A stretch of DNA of 64,000 nucleotides, from the NCBI RefSeq assembly GCF_003044065.1, contig NZ_PZJJ01000015.1, forward strand, positions 1 through 64,000, written 5' to 3'. This DNA comes from Alkalicoccus saliphilus (GTDB lineage Bacteria > Bacillota > Bacilli > Bacillales > Salisediminibacteriaceae). Made by a program: the position numbers and the translations under genes. Of this stretch, positions 25,432-34,922 are shown piece by piece (the stretch's first letter is position 1; each line of letters starts with the position of its first letter). The notes below the pieces were generated by a model, which ran no database searches, was not told the DNA's origin, and saw only the letters and a list, made by a program, of their open reading frames with translations.

Positions 25432-26328
25432 ATGACCAGTCACGTTTCCTGGCTCGTTTACAACGGCGGGCTCTACACTGAAAAATTTAAGGATTACCAG
25501 CAGCTGATGACCAAAGCGGCGGCACGGCACGGGGTGGAAATGCATCCTGTGGCCAATGATCAGCTGCTTGCAGCCGTGGGGATGGATTCCCCGCTTGTTC
25601 TGCCGGACCATCTTCCCGCGCCGGATTTCATTCATTTTGCCGATAAGGATATTCCACTCGCCGACACGCTTGAAGAAAACGGGTTCCGCCTGTTCAACAA
25701 GGCAGAAGCGGTCGCTGTATGCGATGATAAACGGCTCATGCACCGTGCTTTTGCCGCTTCCGGTGTCAGGCAGCCGGCAACGATTCTTGCGCCGATGGCA
25801 TACCCGAATGTCGGCAGAAAAGATATCAGCTACATTGACCGGGTGGAAAAAGCACTCGGCCTTCCGATGGTAGTTAAAGAAGCTTTCGGGTCTTTCGGCG
25901 AGCAGGTATACTGGGTGGAAACAAAAGAGGCGCTTTACGATACAGCCGCGCGCCTTCAAGGGGTCCCCCACCTGTACCAGGAAGCCGTAATGGAAAGTTT
26001 CGGCCGGGACGTGCGTCTGAATGTGATCGGAGGCAAAGTGGCGGCGTCGATGAAGCGGACGTCGGAGCATGATTTCCGTGCCAACGTGACCGCCGGAGGC
26101 AGAACCGTGCCCTACGAACCGACCCGGGAGCAGAAGGAAGCAGCCCTTCACGCCGCGCGGGCTGTCGGAGCCGACTTTGCCGGAGTCGATTTGTTTTTGA
26201 ATGAAGGATCACCGATCGTCTGTGAAATTAATTCCAACCCCCACGTCCGCAGCATTATTGAATGCACCGGCGTACACGTGGAAGACACTATGATCAGGCA
26301 TATGATCAGCGAAGGAGGCAGGGTATGA
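25432..26328 (+). CDS. RimK-like ATP-grasp ligase, first of a pair
   Basis: 298 residues. ATP-grasp features: phosphate-binding segment VVKEAFGSFGEQVYWV (about 144-159), YQEAVMESFGRDVRLNVIGG, and metal site VDLFLNEGSPIVCEINSNPH. This fold joins an amino acid, often glutamate, to a carboxylate. Substrate unknown. Its stop overlaps the start of a second ATP-grasp gene, so the two act together. A role in a peptide or polyglutamate-type polymer is possible, but no such substrate gene is adjacent. Confidence 0.8.
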   Translation: MTSHVSWLVYNGGLYTEKFKDYQQLMTKAAARHGVEMHPVANDQLLAAVGMDSPLVLPDHLPAPDFIHFADKDIPLADTLEENGFRLFNKAEAVAVCDDKRLMHRAFAASGVRQPATILAPMAYPNVGRKDISYIDRVEKALGLPMVVKEAFGSFGEQVYWVETKEALYDTAARLQGVPHLYQEAVMESFGRDVRLNVIGGKVAASMKRTSEHDFRANVTAGGRTVPYEPTREQKEAALHAARAVGADFAGVDLFLNEGSPIVCEINSNPHVRSIIECTGVHVEDTMIRHMISEGGRV

Positions 26329-27149
26329 AAGGGTGGCTGATTTATAAAGAAGAAGACAGAAAAAGAAACAAAACCTTTATTTCCTGGCTTCAGGAAGCCG
26401 GCTTCCGCCGTGGTATGCAGCTTGATGTAGTGACGTACGAAACGCTCGCTGTCAACCTTTCAGGAGACGGCCCGATGTTCACCGGAAGAACGAAACCGGA
26501 TTTCCTTATCGTCCGCTCCTCTACACCGTGGCTGAATGAAGCGGCTGAAATGCACGGCCTCCGGGTGTTCAACCCGTCGTGCGTCAGCCGTACAGCCAAC
26601 GATAAGCGTCTGAGTCATGCGCTTATGAGCAGTATCGGCGTCCCGATGCTGACGAGCACAGCTGTTCACCGCAATAATCTCCAGGATATCGTGCCGGTTT
26701 ACCCGTTTATTTTAAAAGACCCGAGAGGACGCGGCGGCACCGGTGTGGAGTGGATCTCCCGCCCGCAGCAGATCGGTCCCGCCCTGAAAGAAGAACTGCT
26801 CATGCAGCCGGTCGGCGGTCAGCGCGGCAAAGACCTGCGGGTGTACATTGTCGGCGGACGGATCGTCGGCAGCGTCCTCCGGGAGTCGGAAACAAATTTC
26901 AAAGCGAATATTTCCATCGGAGGCACCGCCTCCCTGTATGACCTGACGGATACGGAACGGGACGTGGTGGAAAAGATCACTTCCTCCCTCTCCCTCGACT
27001 TTGCCGGGATCGACTTTTTGATACACGAAGACGGCACCCTCCTTTTCAATGAAATAGAGGATGCCGTCGGATGCCGCAGTCTGTATATGAACAGCTCCAT
27101 TGATATTGCGGATGTATTTATCGGTTACGTGGCGGAACAGATGGCTTAA
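26325..27149 (+). CDS. RimK-like ATP-grasp ligase, second of a pair
   Basis: 274 residues from ATG at 26325 (ATGA overlap with the previous stop, GAAGGAGGC ribosome binding site). A longer frame from 26262 is rejected. ATP-grasp motifs: FILKDPRGRGGTGVEWI, MQPVGGQRGKDLRVYIVGG and the metal ligands in IDFLIHEDGTLLFNEIEDAVG. The final motif has NEIEDAVG rather than NEIN, a difference from its partner. Converges on liaR with stop codons overlapping. Confidence 0.8.
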   Translation: MKGWLIYKEEDRKRNKTFISWLQEAGFRRGMQLDVVTYETLAVNLSGDGPMFTGRTKPDFLIVRSSTPWLNEAAEMHGLRVFNPSCVSRTANDKRLSHALMSSIGVPMLTSTAVHRNNLQDIVPVYPFILKDPRGRGGTGVEWISRPQQIGPALKEELLMQPVGGQRGKDLRVYIVGGRIVGSVLRESETNFKANISIGGTASLYDLTDTERDVVEKITSSLSLDFAGIDFLIHEDGTLLFNEIEDAVGCRSLYMNSSIDIADVFIGYVAEQMA

Positions 27150-27775
27150 AACAATTTCTGCTTCAGCGCGTAGATCACGGCCTGGGTCCGGTCGTGTACG
27201 TCCAGTTTCATTAAAATGCTGCTTACGTGCACTTTCACTGTTTTTAAAGCAATAAAAAGCTCGTCGGCAATTTCCTGATTTGCTTTCCCTTCTGCCATGA
27301 GACGGAGGACTTCCAGCTCCCTTGCAGTCAGGGAATCATGTGCCGGCGCTTCTTTCGGGCGGCGCATGCGGTGCATGACTTTTTCTGCGACGGCAGGCTC
27401 AAGAACCGTTTTGCCGGCGTATGTATCCCTCACCGCCTGGGCAATATCCGCCGCCCTGGACGTTTTGAGCATATAGCTGAACGCCCCGGCTTCGAGCGCC
27501 GGGTACACTTTTTCGTCGTCGAGAAAGCTTGTCATAATGAGTACCCGCGCTTCCGGCCGGGCTTCCATGATCCGGCGCGTCGCTTCGATGCCGTCCATCG
27601 GCTCCATTACAAGATCCATAAGCACTACGTCCGGTTCGTGCTCCCTGTCCAGGCGCACTGCCTCTTCCCCGTTTTCCGCCTCTGCTACAACGTCGATGTC
27701 CGGCTGGGCTTTTAAATACGCCCCCACTCCAATCCGGACCATTTCATGATCGTCTGCAAAAATTACCCGGATCAT
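27146..27775 (-). CDS. liaR: LiaR/VraR-type response regulator
   Basis: 209 residues. Receiver domain with Asp8/Asp9, phosphorylation site Asp54 (VLMDLVM), the switch Ser/Thr in MTSF and Lys104; LuxR-type HTH at about 146-205 (LTARELEVLRLMAEGKANQEIA). Cytoplasmic regulator of the cell-envelope stress response. Last gene of liaF-liaS-liaR. Confidence 0.92.
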   Translation of the reverse strand: MIRVIFADDHEMVRIGVGAYLKAQPDIDVVAEAENGEEAVRLDREHEPDVVLMDLVMEPMDGIEATRRIMEARPEARVLIMTSFLDDEKVYPALEAGAFSYMLKTSRAADIAQAVRDTYAGKTVLEPAVAEKVMHRMRRPKEAPAHDSLTARELEVLRLMAEGKANQEIADELFIALKTVKVHVSSILMKLDVHDRTQAVIYALKQKLF

Positions 27776-27795
27776 TTCTGTCTTCCCCCTCTCTG

Positions 27796-28782
27796 CTACA
27801 CAGGAATCTGCACTTCCACCCGTGTTCCTTCACCGGGGACGCTCACGATTTTAAACGTCCCGCCGACTTCCTCCGCCCGTTCTTTCATCGTTGTCATGCC
27901 ATAGGATCCGTGGGCTTCTTCTTCTACGATAAAACCTCTGCCGTTATCCGACACCTGCAGAATCACTTTGCCGTCCCGGCTGAGAAGCACCACTTTCATT
28001 TCTTCTGCTTCGGCGTGGCGGAGACTGTTGGATACAGCTTCCTGCAATATACGGAAAAGATGATCCTCCACTCCTTTATCGAGCTCCACCTCCTCAAGTC
28101 TGCTTTCGACGTTTACCGGTACTTTCTGCTGTAATTCGCCGAGCAGCTCCTCCATTCCTTCTTTAAGCGACTTTCCTTTTAGTGCCGCCGGCCTAAGGTG
28201 CAGCAGAAGTGCCCGCATTTCCAGCTGGGACTGGTTAATCATTTTTTCCACGAGCTGAAATTGTTCCCTCGCCCGGTTGTCCGTTTCCGTTTCGTTAATC
28301 GCTGCTGTAAGCATGGATGCTGCAAACAGCTGCTGACTGACAGAGTCGTGCAGCTCCCGCGCCAGTCTCGTCCGTTCCTGAAGCACGACTTCGTGAAGAC
28401 TTTTTTCCCGTTCCGCTGCTTTTTCGGTCGTAATCTGCCGGAGCCGCTGTGTCTGCCGGATTGTTTTTTCCTGCAGTTCGTACAGTTTTCTTAAATGTTC
28501 CTCGTCTTTATCGGAAGGAGGCTCCAGCTGCATCTGCAGTGCCTGCTCTGTTTTTTCGTCCAAAAAGGTGCGGTAGTGCTTCCACTGGGAATGAATAAGA
28601 AGACCGGAGAGCAGGATGACGGAAATTAAAATTCCTGCGGTCAGCAGTACGTACGGCACTCCGAAGAAGCTTTCCTCCAGCAGCACAGCACGCCATACCG
28701 GCGGAAAGAGGACGAGTGCAGCAGCTGCTCCGGAGGCTGTCAGAAGACTGACATACAGTGCGGTTCTGCCTGGTACTGTCAT
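27796..28782 (-). CDS. liaS: LiaS/VraS-type sensor histidine kinase
   Basis: 328 residues. Two membrane helices (about 8-26 and 42-62) with a very short outer loop, then HisKA_3 with His145 (ARELHDSVSQQ) and a HATPase domain (EAVSNSLRHAEA, DNGRGF). Intramembrane-sensing kinase controlled by LiaF. Overlaps the liaF stop by 4 bases. Confidence 0.92.
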   Translation of the reverse strand: MTVPGRTALYVSLLTASGAAAALVLFPPVWRAVLLEESFFGVPYVLLTAGILISVILLSGLLIHSQWKHYRTFLDEKTEQALQMQLEPPSDKDEEHLRKLYELQEKTIRQTQRLRQITTEKAAEREKSLHEVVLQERTRLARELHDSVSQQLFAASMLTAAINETETDNRAREQFQLVEKMINQSQLEMRALLLHLRPAALKGKSLKEGMEELLGELQQKVPVNVESRLEEVELDKGVEDHLFRILQEAVSNSLRHAEAEEMKVVLLSRDGKVILQVSDNGRGFIVEEEAHGSYGMTTMKERAEEVGGTFKIVSVPGEGTRVEVQIPV

Positions 28783-29495
28783 ACGCGCTTCACCTCCACG
28801 TCCCCGGAAAGCATGGAAATGATAATTTTGACGCGTGCTTTCGCTGCTTCGTAGCCTTCTGTTTCGTAACTGATCGTTTCATTCATTAATTTTTCTTTTT
28901 CCTCGAAGATCGACGCCGTGCCGTAAAACGTACTGTGATGAAACTGCACTTCCAGATCGTATGGGACGAGAACGGTAATTTTCCCGAAAAGATGTCGTAT
29001 CGAAACAACCGCTGTATCGTGAATGACCGTATTGCTTAAATCGATTGTCTTGCTTCCGAAGCCTGACTGGACGTGAATATCACGCCACTGGTACGGTCCC
29101 TGGGGTGTGACCTGCCGGCCGGCGAACCGGTGTTTAAAAAGCGTGTCTTTTTTCTGGAGACTGCTTTCTTCTGCCATCCGGTCATCCGGACGGATCCACT
29201 CCTCCTCTTTATCCTGCTTCCGGTACTCAAGAAAAAGGAGTACAAGCACTGCCACAACAAAAAACTGGAAAGCAAACAGGCTCAGCGTCTGGGCAAGCAA
29301 GCCGACGATCCCAATCCAGCAGATAATTTTACCGAATGTTGTATCGTACTGTTTCCAGCCGATATAGGCCATGAGGCCGAGAATGACAATACCGGGAAGC
29401 ATTTCCCCGCCGCGGCCGAGCAGTTCCAGTACAAAAAAGAGGAAAGTAAGAAAGATGACGGTGTTCAGCCGCTTCGTTGATATATTCCGCATCAT
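28779..29495 (-). CDS. liaF: LiaF-type inhibitor of the cell-wall stress system
   Basis: 238 residues. N-terminal membrane half with four helices, then a cytoplasmic beta-rich domain (GSKTIDLSNTVIHDTAVVSIRHLFGKITVLVPYD) typical of LiaF/VraT. It keeps LiaS off in the absence of stress. Two ATG codons are adjacent at the start; either fits the GGGGGAGGG ribosome binding site. Confidence 0.92.
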   Translation of the reverse strand: MMRNISTKRLNTVIFLTFLFFVLELLGRGGEMLPGIVILGLMAYIGWKQYDTTFGKIICWIGIVGLLAQTLSLFAFQFFVVAVLVLLFLEYRKQDKEEEWIRPDDRMAEESSLQKKDTLFKHRFAGRQVTPQGPYQWRDIHVQSGFGSKTIDLSNTVIHDTAVVSIRHLFGKITVLVPYDLEVQFHHSTFYGTASIFEEKEKLMNETISYETEGYEAAKARVKIIISMLSGDVEVKRV

Positions 29496-29624
29496 TTCAC
29501 CCTCCCCCTTCCCGCTCGTTTTTTTCAGTGTACCATTTCTTTCCTGTGGAAAGAACGTGCACTTTCCTTATTTTATGTAAGAGATGCCGCCGAAGAATCG
29601 CTCTCTGGCGGCCGTGTCTTTTTG

Positions 29625-30228
29625 TATTCGCTGCCTTGAAAAAAATGAATGTCCGCTGCAGCTTCCGGTAAAACGACCACGTTCGATCATCTTTCGAAAC
29701 AAAGCAGAAGATGTAAAACGAACGATAGAGAAGGCGGGTTTCATCTACCCTGGTGCAACAATTTTGCATGAGTGTCTCTGTTGAAGCTCTACGTTATTTT
29801 TGAAAGCCGGCTGCAGCTCTTTACAACTGCCGTGTAAAAAACATGCGACTGTCCCTGCGTCCGGGAGGATCTGCACGCTTCCGCAGGCGTTTCTGCCCTG
29901 ACACCGGTTTTATGGTATGAAGAACAGTGCTCATGAAAAGCAGAAACCGGCTCGTGGAAGAAGGAGGTGGGGAGATATCGCAGGGCGTAAGCTGGAGATC
30001 TCCTGCGCGGCAGGCCGATTGAAAACGAAATTTTTTTGCCAGAAGCAGCGAAGGCTTTAACAGAGACATGGATGCAGCTGAAAAATTGCCCCAAAACCAT
30101 TTACGATGTGTAACGAAGGCGGGGACACCCGGAGGATCAGCGCCGTTCGACAATCCATTTTGGCGGACGGTTCTTCCGTCAAAATTAGTCGAGACCAAGC
30201 CCTCGGGTAAGCCCCGCTGAGAGTGAAG
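29625..30228 (+). repeat. Composite repeat, decayed C plus D and E
   Basis: The left end keeps only the edges of module C. D (about 29720-29925) matches 1640-1845. E (30108-30228, minus) matches 1897-2022 almost exactly, including the hairpin at 30157-30185. The D-E spacer is about 180 bases here against about 50 at 1.8 kb. It lies between the liaF start and the liaH-like gene. Confidence 0.75.
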
Positions 30229-30268
30229 CGCTATTTACACCTCATAAACGAACGGTTTTCAAGGCAGC

Positions 30269-30871
30269 CTATTTTTCAAGAAAATCGGCTGGATCTTTTT
30301 TCGGTGCATGACGTTTCTCAAGCAGAATCAGCTGGCGTTCCATGTCGTTCATATCTCCCTTTTCTTCCGGTACCTGTTCTGAAGGTTTTTCTTCCGGCCG
30401 GGCTTTCATCGCACTCATTTCTCTCCGGAGAGCAGCTGCTTCCTCCCGTCGTTCTGCTTCCAGCTGGTCGAGTTCCATGTCGCGGAGGTCGTGCTTCAGT
30501 TCCTGAAAGGAATCCTCCAGTTCCCGCTGCTGTTCTTCCGCGTCCTTAATCATTTTCGCGAGCCGTTCACCGCGCATTTCATACGCTGCAATTTCTTTTT
30601 CTGCGTAGCCGGCAAGCACGTCCTCCCCTTCTTCCCGGGCAAGATGAAGCTGCCGGCGGCGGGAGGCAAGCGTGACATCCACCTCATCTTTTTCTTTTTC
30701 AAGTGTGCGGATCAGCTGCTTCTGGCCGTGAAGTTTTTTCTCCAGTTTCTCGGTTCTGCTTTTTTTAGCTGTGAACGTATCCGCCACGGCTTTCGATACG
30801 GAATTGTCTCCGGTCAGTTTCTCCCAGTCCTGCTTCATCGTTTCTTTCATTCGTTCCCATACGCTGTTCAT
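30269..30871 (-). CDS. PspA/LiaH-like coiled-coil protein
   Basis: 200 residues, nearly all charged helix with coiled coil from about 35 to 150. The layout fits the PspA/IM30 family (LiaH in B. subtilis), peripheral proteins that protect the membrane. Sequence identity to a named member cannot be judged by eye. It overlaps by 4 bases the small membrane protein upstream and lies near liaFSR, matching the liaIH-liaFSR arrangement. It may be the main target of LiaR. Confidence 0.75.
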   Translation of the reverse strand: MNSVWERMKETMKQDWEKLTGDNSVSKAVADTFTAKKSRTEKLEKKLHGQKQLIRTLEKEKDEVDVTLASRRRQLHLAREEGEDVLAGYAEKEIAAYEMRGERLAKMIKDAEEQQRELEDSFQELKHDLRDMELDQLEAERREEAAALRREMSAMKARPEEKPSEQVPEEKGDMNDMERQLILLEKRHAPKKDPADFLEK

Positions 30872-31161
30872 AATAATTCTGCTCCTTTCGTCTGGTCATC
30901 CTGCCAGCTGCGGTACAGTACGTACAAAAAGTACAGGGCAAGCACACCGATAATAGCTGTGACGTTCGAGATCGTCATACTGAGGACAATCAGGCCGGCA
31001 AGTACCCAGCCCACTTTTGCGGCGGTCGATTCTGCTTTGGCAAACTGTCTGTAAATCACATACAGCAGCCACGCGCCGACTGCAAACAAAATCATTGGTC
31101 CGAGGTTCGCAAGTACAATGATAACCGCGATGATGATACCGAGAAATAATAGAAATTTCAT
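30868..31161 (-). CDS. LiaI-like small membrane protein
   Basis: 97 residues, four hydrophobic segments arranged as two similar halves (NLGPMILFAVGAWLLYVIYR and NVTAIIGVLALYFLYVLYR). Similar proteins in Bacillus and Listeria sit beside PspA-like genes and probably anchor them at the membrane, as LiaI does for LiaH. Translationally coupled to the next gene. Confidence 0.7.
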   Translation of the reverse strand: MKFLLFLGIIIAVIIVLANLGPMILFAVGAWLLYVIYRQFAKAESTAAKVGWVLAGLIVLSMTISNVTAIIGVLALYFLYVLYRSWQDDQTKGAELL

Positions 31162-31325
31162 TTCGTTTCCTCCTTCGCTTTTCTATATCTTTATTCTACG
31201 TCGTACCGTGTTTCTGCGTAATGAGCCGCCGCCGTATTTTCTAATAGGGCTGGAGGCGTAGCCGCTGTCGGGCGTTTGACCGGGCCGGTGATAAGGTAAA
31301 GAATAGGCAAGGCAGGTGATCGCTC

Positions 31326-31508
31326 ATGGAACTGATTTTCCTTCTCCTGCTCGCTTTCGCTACGGCCGCATTCTGGGTGATCGGCCTGATTGTTCCTTAC
31401 CGCCACGCAGAAGACGGATATGCTCCGGAGAAGAAGCTTTACTTATACGGCGCGGCAGGACTTGGCATTCTGCTCGGTGCCTATGCACTCGTGCAGATTT
31501 TCATTTAA
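31326..31508 (+). CDS. Small two-helix membrane protein
   Basis: 60 residues, hydrophobic segments at about 2-24 and 40-58 separated by a charged loop (YRHAEDGYAPEKK). AGGTGAT ribosome binding site. Followed by a strong bidirectional terminator. Not recognised. Confidence 0.65.
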   Translation: MELIFLLLLAFATAAFWVIGLIVPYRHAEDGYAPEKKLYLYGAAGLGILLGAYALVQIFI

Positions 31509-31587
31509 GTTAAACGCATAATTGTTATAAGATGAGGAATTCTCTCCATCCTCCTGATACCTTTCTCCAGCACCAGTTTCATACAAA

Positions 31588-31620
31588 AGAAGGTTCAGGA
31601 CATCCGGTCCTGAACCTTCT
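31588..31620. terminator. Bidirectional terminator
   Basis: 14 bp perfect stem AGAAGGTTCAGGAC / GTCCTGAACCTTCT with a 5-base loop, between convergent genes. Confidence 0.93.
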
Positions 31621-31653
31621 TTATTCATATTAATAATTCTCCTGCCGTATACC

Positions 31654-32793
31654 CTATCCCCGGAAGACGCCGGCTGCACCGGTGTCGACCGGCATTCTTT
31701 CTTCCGGAAGTACGACAAGCGGGACGTTACGTTTAAAAGCTATTTCCGTCAGATCACCCAGGATGTCTCCAGCCTGACGGTCTTCTGCCCGGCCGCCATT
31801 TACTTCTCCCGTATTTTCATCAACTTCCCCGGGTACTACTTTCCCATCTTCAATAATCAAATGGGCCAGGCGGTTTTCAATGAGGGCAGAGGCGATTTCC
31901 TCCAGATGCTGGGAGCCTTTTTCTTTTGCACGGGCCGTTTCAAATGTATCTACGACTTTTTTCGTTTTTTCAAGATACACCGGTTCGACGATTTCCCACG
32001 CGCGCTTCGTCAGTTCTTCAGGTTCAAGGGCACTGTACGCGCTCTTCACTCCGTTTTCCATTAGATGAGGGTTGCCGCTTAATTTGTGAAAGTGGCCGTG
32101 ATGCTCCTTCACTGCTGCAAGAATAAGAGGCAGCTGTGTTTTTTTTGAATAATTTTCTGCTACGAACCGGTCCACATAGCGGAAAAACTTTTCCGTATCT
32201 TTATCCACTTCATCTTTTCTGCCGCCCTGTCCGAAATAGGCAGTACTTCCACCGCCGACTGATCCGTGGGCAAGGTGGGATTCTGTTTTTTGGTCGCCTA
32301 TGACTTCTTCTTTAGTTTTCGGAATATCATTTGGAAGTTCCACTTTTTTTAATCCGTAACGGTTGCCTTCAAAAAGGCAGAAGGAATTTTTATCGAGTCC
32401 GAGCAGCTGGTAATCATCTGCAGATTGAAATACACGGATGAGCGGACTGATAAACGGCCGGTCCGAGACTGCTGCTGCCTGCTTCACCGGCCGTGCCAGC
32501 CGGTAAACAACGCACTGACCGCCTGCAGCAAAAACAGCAATTCCTTCCGGTACTTTCCTCCAGAAATCCCGGTCGCCGGCAAGTTCGTGAAACGGTTTTA
32601 ATAAATTACCTGGGTCTTTATCCGGGTATTTTTCTTTAATCGTCTGCTCCAGGTCCTTCAGCATGTGGCGGAAAACAACTTCGTTCTGCTGCTTTTCCCT
32701 GCCCGCACGCTCCGTTGGCTGGTACAGGGATAAAAAAGGGGCAGCTTCTTCATAGAAAATATCATGGGGAAAGCGTTCTGTCAGTTCATACAT
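31654..32793 (-). CDS. baeRF-family (eRF1-like) protein
   Basis: 379 residues from ATG at 32793. The upstream ATG at 32808 is followed by GGAGGAG, which is the ribosome binding site of the second. N-terminal, middle and C-terminal parts fit the bacterial archaeo-eukaryotic release factor group (baeRF): SGGSTAYFGQGG-like central loop and the C-terminal GDILGDLTEIAFKRNVPLVVLP. These proteins resemble eRF1/Pelota and are thought to act on ribosomes, without proof. Subfamily 6 is my best guess. Confidence 0.65.
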   Translation of the reverse strand: MYELTERFPHDIFYEEAAPFLSLYQPTERAGREKQQNEVVFRHMLKDLEQTIKEKYPDKDPGNLLKPFHELAGDRDFWRKVPEGIAVFAAGGQCVVYRLARPVKQAAAVSDRPFISPLIRVFQSADDYQLLGLDKNSFCLFEGNRYGLKKVELPNDIPKTKEEVIGDQKTESHLAHGSVGGGSTAYFGQGGRKDEVDKDTEKFFRYVDRFVAENYSKKTQLPLILAAVKEHHGHFHKLSGNPHLMENGVKSAYSALEPEELTKRAWEIVEPVYLEKTKKVVDTFETARAKEKGSQHLEEIASALIENRLAHLIIEDGKVVPGEVDENTGEVNGGRAEDRQAGDILGDLTEIAFKRNVPLVVLPEERMPVDTGAAGVFRG

Positions 32794-32964
32794 ACTTTTC
32801 TCCTCCATTCCGGTTCCATGGTTAATCCGCGGCTGTTCATCTGTTCTTTAAGGACGAAAAAACACCTTTCAAAAGTTCTTAAAAACGAACCCCCTCGTAT
32901 CCCATTATACAATATCCCCGGCTGTCCGTCAGGAAAAAAATTACTTTAAATTCCTGGAGTTTTT

Positions 32965-34335
32965 CTATATCTTTTCCGCTGCTTTATCCAGCTCGTCAAG
33001 CATGGCAGTTCTTTTCGGATAATGTTCTTTGAGCACATGGATAAGCTCCAGACTCTCTTCCCGTCCGCCGGCTTCTGCCAAATCCCTCAGCTTGTATCCG
33101 ACCTTTTTATATTTTTTCCGGTTCGTGGCATGTACTGCTATATCCATAATATATTCCTTATACGCCTGCTTTGCTTTTCCCGGAAATTCCTTTTCCAGAA
33201 GCGGATAATATATTTCAATCAGCTGACGCTCCTTGAAACAGCAGGCAAGCAGCCTGTCCAGGAGCTGCTCTTCTTCGCATATAGTAAGATATACGGCACC
33301 GCACATCCGGACTTCATCCAGCAGAGAGTCTCTTGCTTTTGGCCAGGATTCCGGATCATACAGCTCTTTCAGCCGGGTGTGGAATGTTTCGTCATAAAAC
33401 ATCCTATCTTCTTTAAGCAGTTCGATCAGCAGCTTTTTTTCTTTTTCCGTTTCGCCGAGCCCCCGGTAAATTCGTGCCTTATATTTTTCCAGCTGATGGA
33501 TCACACCCGGATAAGATGTTTTTTTCGTGGAATTCTCCACAAGCTCCATTGCTTTTTTCCATTCCTTCTGTTCGATCATTTCCTCCACTACTTCGTAGAG
33601 AAAATCGGCGTTATCCTCCAAGTATTTCATTTTAAAAGCAAGGGCCGTTTCTTTTCCGTCATGCAGCTCAATCAAAAGACTTTCTGTTTCCAGCAGCTTC
33701 TTTACATTAAAATCCTGCGTCCGATTTTCTGCCAGTGTCAGCCTTGCTCTGTGCAGATAGTCCTCCAGCACCGGGCGCAGCTGGGGCTTACGGCGCGTAG
33801 TTACCGCGGCCGCCTCCCAGAAAGTATACAGCGGGTCGCTCCACCCCTGGTAGCGGGGATGTTCTGCTTCCTTTAACAATTCGTGAAACAGCTTTTCCGC
33901 TTCTTCCCCGTCTGTTTTTTTCGCTACTTCCAATACGGTATCCATGCTGTAAAAAAGGATTTCGCCTGCCTGACCGGTCGAATCGTCCATAAACTGCAGG
34001 CTGTCCACCACTTCTCCTATCACAAGAACTGCCAGTCTGGCCGCATGCAGTCCCTCTCCTTTTTCGAGGTGCCTGTCGACCTGAGCGAGAACTTCGCCGG
34101 CCCCGGTCAAAGCTTTACCGCTCTTGTAAGCCGGGATAAATCCTATCTGATCGGCTGCCTGCCTCATCGACGCGCGGATAAGACTTTTTGCAGCCTTCAG
34201 TTCATCCGGTCCAGCCGACTGCAGCCGGAGTCTCTGCCCTATTTTCTTGTCTTCCTCTGCCAGATTAAGTATGAAATATTCCAGCTCTTCCCTGCTCATT
34301 TCTTTTACGATCTTTTGTACAGCTTTCGACGCCAT
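32965..34335 (-). CDS. Helical-repeat protein, unknown
   Basis: 456 residues, entirely helical by appearance, with pairs of amphipathic helices as in TPR/SEL-type solenoids (for example EEMIEQKEWKKAMELVENS, KYKARIYRGLGETEKEKKLLIELL). No signal or membrane segment. Own ribosome binding site GGAGGG. It resembles the C-terminal solenoid of SWIM-type zinc finger proteins, without the zinc finger. Function unknown. Confidence 0.6.
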   Translation of the reverse strand: MASKAVQKIVKEMSREELEYFILNLAEEDKKIGQRLRLQSAGPDELKAAKSLIRASMRQAADQIGFIPAYKSGKALTGAGEVLAQVDRHLEKGEGLHAARLAVLVIGEVVDSLQFMDDSTGQAGEILFYSMDTVLEVAKKTDGEEAEKLFHELLKEAEHPRYQGWSDPLYTFWEAAAVTTRRKPQLRPVLEDYLHRARLTLAENRTQDFNVKKLLETESLLIELHDGKETALAFKMKYLEDNADFLYEVVEEMIEQKEWKKAMELVENSTKKTSYPGVIHQLEKYKARIYRGLGETEKEKKLLIELLKEDRMFYDETFHTRLKELYDPESWPKARDSLLDEVRMCGAVYLTICEEEQLLDRLLACCFKERQLIEIYYPLLEKEFPGKAKQAYKEYIMDIAVHATNRKKYKKVGYKLRDLAEAGGREESLELIHVLKEHYPKRTAMLDELDKAAEKI

Positions 34336-34432
34336 GTTTCTGCCCTCCGTTCTTTTTTATACAGGATTCCCGTCTTTCCGATTTTATATAGATTCGCTCT
34401 CTTCTCGTTTTCTACCTGCTTCTTTCCGCCCG

Positions 34433-34612
34433 TTATGTAAGTTTTTTCTGTTTCCGCCGTTCCATGCTGAACAAAATAACTCCAGCTAAAAACAGGAGTG
34501 TCGAGGCAGCAAGAGCGAATCCATCCCATTCGCTGTTAAAAATCGTAATGTTAACGAGGGTGACAAAATGCATAATGACAATGATGGCAAACAAACTGTA
34601 ATAAGCTTTCAT
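34433..34612 (-). CDS. Small two-helix membrane protein
   Basis: 59 residues from ATG at 34612 (GAGGAG 7 bases upstream; a GTG at 34618 overlaps that site). Segments at about 3-23 and 32-50, basic tail RRKQKK. Not recognised. Confidence 0.65.
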   Translation of the reverse strand: MKAYYSLFAIIVIMHFVTLVNITIFNSEWDGFALAASTLLFLAGVILFSMERRKQKKLT

Positions 34613-34866
34613 GGACACTCTCCTCTATCATTCATATTCAGAACCTTTTCTTCCTGAACACTAATTTTACCAGAAATAAGGGATGTTTTGGTTTTCCTCC
34701 CGGCACCGGCTGTAGAATTCTATTCAATAAATACTGTCTCTCCGGAAGGCCGGGATCCATCTTCAGTTACAGCGGCGAAAGCCGGCCGTGCTGTCTGCTT
34801 TTTCCTGAGATCAAATTAGATTATGTCAGAGACTGGACGGCTCAATAACCGGCACTGAACAAAAAA
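34613..34866. other. Intergenic stretch, no gene seen
   Basis: Contains ATTCTATTCAATAAA-type AT-rich sequence and GC-rich pieces (34735-34810) that may be a decayed structured repeat, too divergent to assign. Confidence 0.4.
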
Positions 34867-34900
34867 GTCCAGGACGGAAATATCCCGCCCTGGACCCTTT
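34867..34900 (-). terminator. Terminator of valS-dat
   Basis: GTCCAGGACGG / CCCGCCCTGGAC with a 6-base loop, followed by TTTTTTG on the minus strand. Confidence 0.9.
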
Positions 34901-34922
34901 CAGTCATTTTCATGAACTGTCT

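Noticed and set aside
26262-26324. Upstream start for the second ATP-grasp gene
   Set aside because: Lies inside the first gene; the ATGA overlap at 26325 with GAAGGAGGC is the better start.
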